DNA of 6,390 nucleotides from Paracoccaceae bacterium (lineage in GTDB: Bacteria; Pseudomonadota; Alphaproteobacteria; Rhodobacterales; Rhodobacteraceae). Shown in pieces: positions 1 through 6,390 of the stretch. The position numbers and the translations under genes are program-made. Each line of letters starts with the position of its first letter. Position 1 is the stretch's first letter. The notes under the pieces are model-generated. The model saw only the letters and a program-made list of their open reading frames with translations, was not told where the DNA came from and did no database searches. The DNA is taken from the NCBI GenBank assembly GCA_007119835.1, contig SKOX01000030.1, positions 1-6,390 on the forward strand. The letters are read 5' to 3'.

Positions 1-351
1 CAGGGCGATGTCCTCGATCGAGGCACCGGCGAGGCCGGCGTCGGCGGCGAGGCGGATGGTTTCGGCCACGTCCTCGGGATCGTCGCCGTAGCCGTTCTCG
101 AGGTCGGCGGAGACCGGCACGGCGACGGCGGCGGCGAGGTCGGCGGCATGGGCGAGCGCCTGGTCGCGGGTGACGTGGCCGCCGTCGGGCAGGCCGAGGG
201 TGAAGGCGAACCCCGCCGAGGTGGTGGCGATGGCGGGTGCGCCGAGGCCCGCGAGGAGGCGCGCCGTGCCGCGGTCCCAGGCGTTGGGCATCACGAAGGG
301 GTCGCCGGGGCGGTGGAGCGCGCGGAAGGCCGCGCCGGGATCGTCGGGCAT
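1..351 (-). CDS. Isocitrate lyase/phosphoenolpyruvate mutase family protein, N-terminal part (runs off left edge)
   Basis: This is the first 117 codons of a gene that continues beyond position 1. The translation starts MPDDPGAAFRALHRPGDPF and continues with MPNAWDRGTARLL, IATTSAGFAF, SADLENGYGDDPEDV and GASIEDIAL. This is the usual opening of the ICL/PEP mutase superfamily, a TIM-barrel fold that makes or breaks C-C or P-C bonds next to a carboxylate. The Asp/Glu-rich segment at residues 83-90 (D83, E85, GYG at 87-89) is where the family binds Mg2+, and E113-D114 matches the next conserved acidic strand. Substrate is unknown: members include 2-methylisocitrate lyase, oxaloacetate decarboxylase and PEP phosphonomutase, and the diagnostic catalytic loop lies outside the window. 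I chose ATG 349-351 because GGAG sits 5 nt upstream. An in-frame ATG at 364-366 would add MTGAP but has no visible Shine-Dalgarno. It lies downstream of the MmcQ/YjbR gene, same strand. Confidence 0.9.
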   Translation of the reverse strand, partial: MPDDPGAAFRALHRPGDPFVMPNAWDRGTARLLAGLGAPAIATTSAGFAFTLGLPDGGHVTRDQALAHAADLAAAVAVPVSADLENGYGDDPEDVAETIRLAADAGLAGASIEDIAL

Positions 352-484
352 GGGAGCTCCGGTCATGGTGGGGCCGAGGAAAGCCTAAAGCGGCCCGGGC
401 CGCAAGGCGTGAGCCGAGGGCGGCGCGGTTCGCCCGCCGGGGGGCGGCGCCGGGCGCTTCTGCCGAGCGCGGCGGAAGGCCTTT
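352..484. other. Intergenic gap, GC-rich, no gene
   Basis: This 133-bp gap separates the MmcQ/YjbR stop from the start of the ICL-family gene. It contains a perfect 14-bp palindrome (GCGGCCCGGGCCGC, 390-403) and a 5-bp GC stem with a 7-nt loop (454-458 with 466-470). Neither is followed by a T-tract on the minus strand, so I do not call a terminator. I see no convincing promoter. Confidence 0.5.
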
Positions 485-823
485 TCAGCCGAGGCCGGCC
501 CGGACCTTCTTCGGCAGGCGGGCGCGGATCAGGCGGTAGGAGGTGTCGAGCCGCTCGGCGAGCTCCTCGTCGGGAACGGCGCTCCAGGGCAGGTGGACCC
601 AGGAGCGGTGGAAGTAGGGGGCGCGTTCGGCGCGGCCGACCTCGATCAGCAGGCTCGCGGTCTCGATGTCCGGTGTCTTGACCGAGACGCCGGTGTCCAT
701 GGAGCCGACGACCGCGAAGAGCTTGCCGCCGACCTTCCAGGCGTCGTGGCCGCCGCCCCAGGGGTCGGAAACCTCGGCGCCCGGCAGGGCGGCGCAGTGC
801 GCGTTGACGAAGGCGCGGCTCAT
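485..823 (-). CDS. MmcQ/YjbR family protein
   Basis: This is a complete 112-residue small protein of the MmcQ/YjbR family, a CyaY-like alpha/beta fold often annotated as DNA-binding although its biochemical role is poorly established. Family hallmarks are the N-terminal segment MSRAFVNAHCAALPGAEVSD, the WKVGGKLFAVVG strand pair (about residues 29-40), KTPDIETASLLIE (49-61), and the C-terminal APYFHRSWVHL block (68-78) followed by a helical Lys/Arg-rich tail. Length is normal for the family. The ATG at 821-823 gives the standard family N-terminus, although no clear Shine-Dalgarno precedes it, so it may rely on translation from upstream. It begins about 55 bp after cimA on the same strand, which is compatible with co-transcription. 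No function linked to isoleucine synthesis can be inferred beyond this proximity. Confidence 0.92.
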   Translation of the reverse strand: MSRAFVNAHCAALPGAEVSDPWGGGHDAWKVGGKLFAVVGSMDTGVSVKTPDIETASLLIEVGRAERAPYFHRSWVHLPWSAVPDEELAERLDTSYRLIRARLPKKVRAGLG

Positions 824-878
824 GGCGCGAGGGTGCCCGACCGCAGGATCCGGCGCAAGCGCGGCGGCGCGGCCGCGT
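824..878. other. Short gap between cimA and the MmcQ/YjbR gene
   Basis: This 55-bp GC-rich spacer has no Shine-Dalgarno before the downstream ATG and no hairpin plus T-tract. Its short length and lack of a terminator favour read-through from cimA. Confidence 0.4.
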
Positions 879-2516
879 TCAGGCGGCTTCGGCCACCGGC
901 GCGCCGTCGGCGAGCAGCTTCCAGACCACGGCGTCGTTCAGCGCCTGGAAGCTCGCGTCGACGATGTTGGCGGAGACGCCGACCGTCGACCAGCGCCGGC
1001 CGGCGTCGTCCTCGGAATCGATCAGCACCCGGGTGACCGCCTCGGTGCCGCGCGTCGTGATCCGCACCCGGAAGTCGACGAGGCGCATGGCGTCGATGTA
1101 GGGCTGGTAGGGGCCGAGGTCCTTGGCAAGCGCGCGGGCGAGGGCGTTGACCGGGCCCTGGTCGGCATGGGTGAGCCGGTCCTGGCTCTCGCTCACCGAC
1201 ATGACGCGGGCGTTGCCGATCAGGGCGACGACCACGGCCTCGGAGACGGTGACCATGGCGCCCTTGGCGTTCATCCGCCGCTCGGTGGTCACCCGGTAGC
1301 GCTCGACCTCGAAGTAGCGGGGCAGGGCGCCGAGCATGGCGCGGGCGAGCAGCTCGAAGGACGCGGCGGCCGAATCGTAGGCATAGCCGCGGTCCTCGCG
1401 GCGCTTGACCTCGGCGAGGATCGCGGCGAGGCGCGGGTCGGCGGGCGCGACCTCGAGCCCGGCCTTGGCGAGGCGGTCGCGCAGGTTCGACTGGCCGGCC
1501 TGGTTCGACATCGGGATGAAGCGGGCGTTGCCGACGAGCCCGGGGTCGACATGCTCGTAGGTCGTCGGGTCCTTGAGGATCGCGCTGGCGTGCAGGCCGG
1601 CCTTGTGGGCGAAGGCGCCGGCGCCGACGTAGGGCGCCGACGGGTTCGGGACGCGGTTGAGGATGTCGTCGAGCATCCGGCTGACGCGGGTGAGGCCGGC
1701 GAGCGCGCCGGGCGTGACGCCGGTCTCGAACCGGCTCGCCCAGGGCTCCTTCAGCAGCAGCGTCGGGATCAGCGAGGTGAGGTTGGCGTTGCCGCAGCGC
1801 TCGCCGAGGCCGTTGAGCGTGCCCTGCACCTGGCGCGCGCCGGCGTCGACCGCGGCGAGCGAGTTCGCGACCGCGAGGCCCGCGTCGTCGTGGGCGTGGA
1901 TGCCGAGCCGGTCGCCGGGGATGCCGGAGGCCGCGACCTCGGCCACCGTGCGCGCCACCTCCGCCGGCAGGGTGCCGCCGTTGGTGTCGCAGAGCACGAG
2001 CCAGCGCGCGCCTGCCTCCCGGGCGACCTCGAGGCAGGCAAGCGCGTAGGGACGGTTCGCGCGCCAGCCGTCGAAGAAGTGCTCGGCGTCGAAATGCACC
2101 TCGCGGCCCTCGGCCACGGCATGGGCGACCGAGGCGCGGATGTTGGCGAGGTTGTCCTCGAGCGGGATGCCGAGGGCGGCCTCGACATGGAAGTCGTGCG
2201 TCTTGCCGACGAGGCAGACGATCTCGGTCCCCGCGTTCAGCACCGCCGCCAGCACGTCGTCGTTGGCGGCCGAGCGCCCCGCGCGCTTGGTCATCCCGAA
2301 GGCCGCCAGCCGGGCGCGGGCGAGCGCGGGCGGGCGCTCGAAGAAGGCCGAGTCGGTCGGGTTCGCGCCGGGCCAGCCGCCCTCGACGAAGTCGAGCCCG
2401 AGCGCGTCGAGCGCCTCGGCGATCCGGGCCTTGTCCTCCGCCGAGAAGTCGACGCCCTGGGTCTGCTGCCCGTCGCGCAGCGTGGTGTCGTAGAGGTAGA
2501 GGCGCTCGCAGGTCAC
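879..2516 (-). CDS. cimA: (R)-citramalate synthase (CimA-type)
   Basis: The enzyme condenses acetyl-CoA with pyruvate to give (R)-citramalate, the entry step of the threonine-independent route to isoleucine; it is cytoplasmic. The 545-residue product has the HMGL/LeuA-type TIM barrel at about residues 5-280. It starts with YDTTLRDGQQTQ (R14 and D15 at the catalytic/metal site), continues with LCDTNGGTLP and GIHAHDDAG (metal ligands H207 and H209), then GERCGN (N243). The linker motif FAHKAGLHASA (302-312) and a C-terminal LeuA-type allosteric domain (about 400-535) follow. EHFFDGW (145-151) and the overall length fit the CimA subfamily rather than the shorter 2-isopropylmalate synthase type 1. 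I chose GTG 2514-2516: GGAGGAG lies 4 nt upstream and the protein then begins VTCERLYLYD, the family N-terminus. A longer in-frame start at 2567 would run through the ribosome-binding site. It follows cysS by 124 bp. Homocitrate- or isopropylmalate-type activity cannot be fully excluded from sequence. Confidence 0.96.
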   Translation of the reverse strand: MTCERLYLYDTTLRDGQQTQGVDFSAEDKARIAEALDALGLDFVEGGWPGANPTDSAFFERPPALARARLAAFGMTKRAGRSAANDDVLAAVLNAGTEIVCLVGKTHDFHVEAALGIPLEDNLANIRASVAHAVAEGREVHFDAEHFFDGWRANRPYALACLEVAREAGARWLVLCDTNGGTLPAEVARTVAEVAASGIPGDRLGIHAHDDAGLAVANSLAAVDAGARQVQGTLNGLGERCGNANLTSLIPTLLLKEPWASRFETGVTPGALAGLTRVSRMLDDILNRVPNPSAPYVGAGAFAHKAGLHASAILKDPTTYEHVDPGLVGNARFIPMSNQAGQSNLRDRLAKAGLEVAPADPRLAAILAEVKRREDRGYAYDSAAASFELLARAMLGALPRYFEVERYRVTTERRMNAKGAMVTVSEAVVVALIGNARVMSVSESQDRLTHADQGPVNALARALAKDLGPYQPYIDAMRLVDFRVRITTRGTEAVTRVLIDSEDDAGRRWSTVGVSANIVDASFQALNDAVVWKLLADGAPVAEAA

Positions 2517-2520
2517 CTGG

Positions 2521-2538
2521 CTCCTCCATTGCGAGGAG
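2521..2538 (-). promoter_or_regulatory. cimA Shine-Dalgarno inside a small hairpin
   Basis: On the minus strand CTCCTC (2538-2533) and GAGGAG (2526-2521) are perfect complements around a 6-nt loop. GAGGAG is the core of the cimA ribosome-binding site, 4 nt before the GTG start. If the stem forms in the mRNA it would hide the Shine-Dalgarno. The ribosome-binding site itself is clear and decides the GTG start; the regulatory role of the stem is inference, as six base pairs is marginal. Confidence 0.6.
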
Positions 2539-2554
2539 GCAGGGCTGCATACCC

Positions 2555-2612
2555 CGCCCGTGCGCAAGCACGGGCGCTGGGTTGTCCCCCCGCGGCCGGA
2601 CGCCGCCCGTGC
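2555..2612 (-). promoter_or_regulatory. cimA leader with alternative hairpins
   Basis: The cysS-cimA gap carries the minus-strand arm GCACGGGCG at 2612-2604, its complement CGCCCGTGC at 2576-2568, and GCACGGGCG again at 2563-2555. The middle arm can pair with the downstream arm (9 bp, TTGC loop) or with the upstream arm (9 bp, 27-nt loop), but not both. The layout resembles an attenuator or RNA switch in front of cimA. However, there is no T-tract after the compact hairpin and I see no leader peptide with clustered branched-chain codons. The complementarity is seen directly; the regulatory role is speculative. A simple cysS 3' hairpin is the main alternative. Confidence 0.4.
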
Positions 2613-2640
2613 ACCTTTCCGAGCCGTGCCAACGGCCGCG

Positions 2641-3186
2641 TCATTCCAGCGCCTCCAGTTTGTCCGGGTCGAAGCTTGTGGTCACGGAGTACTCCGAGCC
2701 TCCGCGTGAGCTGCGAACCTCTACTCCTGCCGCGGCAAGGCCGGTGCGGAGACGGTCAGCCGCTTCGTAATCGCGAGCATCCCGCAAGGCGTCGAGCCGC
2801 GCGACAAGATCGCCCACACGCCTCGAAACTTCCTTGGAAGGAAGCATGTCGAAGAACCATTGGCCAGTGAAACCGAGGAAGCGGAGTGATGATGACAGGG
2901 CTTCGTAGTGATGACCCTTTGCAAGGTCCCGAAGCACCCGCAGCATCTCCGGCGTGTTCAGATCGTCGGCAAGGGAGGCGATGATGTCATGCGTCGGCTC
3001 TGAGGCTTCGCCCTTCATGAAATCAGGGAAGCGGTACCAGCCTGCGAGCTCTTTCATCGCCTCTTTGGCCGCGTCTCGAGACCAGTCAAGCGGCTGCCGA
3101 TAGTGCGCTCTCAACAACATGAAGCGGATCACTTCGCCAGGCCACCCACTTTCTAACAAGTCCTTCACCGTGAAGAAGTTGCCCAA
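2641..3186 (-). other. Lower-GC 3' segment of cysS (probable recombinant tract)
   Basis: By hand count 2641-3180 is about 59% G+C (321 of 540), while 3241-3420, just upstream in the same gene, is about 72% (129 of 180). The change is abrupt. Codons up to KMSKS end almost entirely in G or C. Immediately afterwards TTG, TTA, GAA, AGT, CCT, AGA, TAT, CTT, TCT and AAA appear. The first clear A/T-rich codon is the TTA at 3154-3156 and the first TTG is at 3184-3186, so the boundary lies about 3154-3186, beside the KMSKS codons. The other boundary is at or just after the stop. The encoded residues still read as a normal CysRS C-terminus, so the segment looks like an orthologous replacement and not an insertion. 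Confidence 0.75.
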
Positions 3187-4008
3187 GCTCTTCGACATCT
3201 TCTCGCCCTCGACCTGGAGGAAGCCGTTGTGCATCCAGACGCGGGCGAAGTCCTCGCCGGGATGGGCGCAGCGGCTCTGGGCGATCTCGTTCTCGTGGTG
3301 GGGGAACATCAGGTCGATGCCGCCGCCGTGGATGTCGAAGCTGCCGCCGAGCAGCGCATGGCTCATCGCCGAGCATTCGATGTGCCAGCCGGGGCGGCCG
3401 CGGCCCCAGGGGCTCTCCCAGCCGGGCAGGCCCGTGTCGGACGGCTTCCAGAGCACGAAGTCCATCGGGTCGCGCTTGTAGGGCGCGACCTCGACGCGGG
3501 CGCCTGCGCGCATCTCGTCGAGACTGCGCCGGGCGAACTGGCCGTAGTCCGGGTAGCTCGCCACCGAAAAGAGCACGTGGCCCTCGGCCTCGTAGGCGTG
3601 GCGGCGGGCGATCAGCGCCTCGATCATCGCGATCATCTCGGCGATGTATTCGGTCGCCCGCGGCTCGTGGGTCGGCGGCAGGGCGCCGAGGGCGGCCATG
3701 TCGTCGCGGTACCAGGCGACGGTCTCCTCGGTGATGTCGCGGATCGGGCGGCCGGTGGCGGCGGCGCGGGCGTTGATCTTGTCGTCGACGTCGGTGATGT
3801 TGCGCACGTAGGTGACGTGGTCCGGCCCGTGGACGTGGCGCAGGAGGCGGTAGAGCACGTCGAAGACCACGACGGGGCGCGCGTTGCCGATATGGGCGCG
3901 GTCGTAGACGGTGGGGCCGCAGACATACATCCGCACGTTTTCGGGGTCGAGCGGCCGGAGCTGCTCCTTGCGGCGGGTGCGGGTGTTGTAGAGGCTGATC
4001 TCGGTCAT
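2641..4008 (-). CDS. cysS: Cysteinyl-tRNA synthetase
   Basis: This class I aminoacyl-tRNA synthetase attaches cysteine to tRNA(Cys) in the cytoplasm. The 455-residue product is close to the 461 of the E. coli enzyme. It has the zinc and cysteine-binding ligands C30 (YVCGPTVYD), C212 (ECSAM), H237 and E241 (FPHHENE). It also has the ATP-binding HIGN signature (39-42) and KMSKS (270-274), then the DALR/anticodon-binding helical region and the C-terminal tail ending [10 protein letters not shown]. The ATG at 4006-4008 gives [12 protein letters not shown], the standard family N-terminus. The frame stays open upstream to 4116, but that stretch resembles no synthetase. The Shine-Dalgarno is weak (GAGAG about 8 nt upstream). 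The frame is intact with no missing key residue, but the part downstream of KMSKS has clearly lower GC than the part before it (separate entry). cimA follows on the same strand. Confidence 0.98.
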   Translation of the reverse strand: MTEISLYNTRTRRKEQLRPLDPENVRMYVCGPTVYDRAHIGNARPVVVFDVLYRLLRHVHGPDHVTYVRNITDVDDKINARAAATGRPIRDITEETVAWYRDDMAALGALPPTHEPRATEYIAEMIAMIEALIARRHAYEAEGHVLFSVASYPDYGQFARRSLDEMRAGARVEVAPYKRDPMDFVLWKPSDTGLPGWESPWGRGRPGWHIECSAMSHALLGGSFDIHGGGIDLMFPHHENEIAQSRCAHPGEDFARVWMHNGFLQVEGEKMSKSLGNFFTVKDLLESGWPGEVIRFMLLRAHYRQPLDWSRDAAKEAMKELAGWYRFPDFMKGEASEPTHDIIASLADDLNTPEMLRVLRDLAKGHHYEALSSSLRFLGFTGQWFFDMLPSKEVSRRVGDLVARLDALRDARDYEAADRLRTGLAAAGVEVRSSRGGSEYSVTTSFDPDKLEALE

Positions 4009-4039
4009 GGCCCGGGCTCTCGCGCGTCTGTCGCCGCGG

Positions 4040-4067
4040 GCTATCACGTCGCTGCGGGAACGGGAAG
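4040..4067 (-). promoter_or_regulatory. Weak candidate cysS promoter
   Basis: Minus-strand CTTCCC (4067-4062) and GATAGC (4045-4040) are separated by 16 nt and lie about 30 bp upstream of the cysS ATG. The -10-like element matches the TATAAT consensus at only three positions and the -35-like element is poor. It is listed because a terminator-like hairpin lies just upstream and cysS therefore probably needs its own promoter in this 150-bp gap. Confidence 0.22.
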
Positions 4068-4111
4068 CGGCGGTCGGGCCGGGCGGGGGGCGGCAGCCGG
4101 CGGAGAGGGAT

Positions 4112-4141
4112 GGCATGCGCCCCTCCCTCGGGGCGCATGCC
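4112..4141 (-). terminator. Terminator-like hairpin after the transporter fusion gene
   Basis: GGCATGCGCCCC (4112-4123) and GGGGCGCATGCC (4130-4141) form a perfect 12-bp stem around a 6-nt loop. It begins 17 nt after the stop codon of the upstream ORF and is followed on the minus strand by ATCCCTCTCC, a pyrimidine-rich but weak U-tract. Position and strength fit an intrinsic terminator, as is common in GC-rich genomes where the U-tract is degraded. It separates the transporter transcript from cysS. Confidence 0.7.
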
Positions 4142-4158
4142 GGGCGCGGGACGGGAGC

Positions 4159-6390
<2,232 letters not shown>

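Noticed and set aside
390..403. 14-bp palindrome GCGGCCCGGGCCGC as a terminator or operator
   Set aside because: It has no loop and no T-tract, and such GC-only palindromes are expected by chance at this base composition.
820..2571. Second minus-strand frame through cimA (583 codons)
   Set aside because: It overlaps cimA in another frame, is Arg/Ala/Pro-rich and low in complexity, and has no family resemblance, whereas the 879-2516 frame shows all CimA motifs.
2616..2633. Sigma-54-like promoter (minus-strand TTGGCACG) upstream of cimA
   Set aside because: The -24-like element is good, but the correctly spaced -12 position reads GGAAA, not TTGCA, so the GC doublet is missing.
666..2870. Very long plus-strand open frame (734 codons) opposite cimA and the end of cysS
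   Set aside because: It is an antisense shadow: G/C-ending codons in the real genes remove stops from the opposite strand. Its translation is Gly/Arg/Ala/Val-rich with no recognisable domain.
2641..3186. Inserted element (intein, intron or small mobile gene) in cysS to explain the GC drop
   Set aside because: The encoded residues continue the normal CysRS C-terminal domains without extra length, splice motifs or target-site repeats, so replacement fits better than insertion.
4009..4116. N-terminal extension of cysS
   Set aside because: The frame is open upstream of 4008, but the 36 residues are Arg/Pro/Ser-rich with no resemblance to CysRS, and [12 protein letters not shown] is the normal start.

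Overview
The window is high-GC DNA (about 70% or more over most of its length), with strong G/C-ending codon bias and every supported gene on the minus strand. The gene types and protein wording suggest an alphaproteobacterium, probably Rhodobacterales-like or a relative. Reading in the direction of transcription (right to left), there are five coding units. The first is a large ORF that enters from the right edge and ends at 4159. The others are cysS (cysteinyl-tRNA synthetase), cimA ((R)-citramalate synthase), a small MmcQ/YjbR-family gene, and the 5' part of an isocitrate lyase/PEP mutase-family gene that leaves the window at position 1.

Right third (4159-6390): this is one uninterrupted reading frame whose two halves belong to different proteins of a glycerol-type ABC transporter. 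The upstream half (about 5845-6390) is the C-terminus of a GlpS-like ATP-binding subunit: the end of the nucleotide-binding domain plus the TOBE/OB region. The downstream half (4159 to about 5838) is an essentially complete mature GlpV-like periplasmic solute-binding protein without its signal peptide. In characterised rhizobial operons the second ATPase, two permeases and a small membrane protein lie between these genes. Here they are missing and the frame runs straight across. This is the most unusual object in the window. It is either a real internal operon deletion and gene fusion or an assembly join, and sequence alone cannot decide which. A perfect 12-bp hairpin just after the stop probably ends this transcript.

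Middle (2514-4008): cysS is full length and has all signature motifs, but its base composition is mosaic. From the start codon to the KMSKS motif it is GC-rich like the rest of the window. From just after KMSKS to the stop (about 2641-3186) it falls to about 59% GC, with many A/T-ending codons, which suggests allelic replacement of the 3' half. A 124-bp gap leads to cimA, which starts at a GTG with a strong Shine-Dalgarno sequence. The gap holds three copies of a 9-nt arm that can form two mutually exclusive hairpins, and a further small hairpin that would bury the cimA ribosome-binding site.

Left (1-879): cimA is followed after about 55 bp by the MmcQ/YjbR gene and then, after a GC-rich gap, by the partial isocitrate lyase/PEP mutase-family gene. 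cysS, cimA and the small gene are co-oriented and could be one transcription unit. Metabolically, cysS supplies Cys-tRNA and cimA makes citramalate for isoleucine synthesis. The transporter remnant concerns glycerol or a similar polyol. I found no RNA gene, insertion sequence, CRISPR array or other mobile element.
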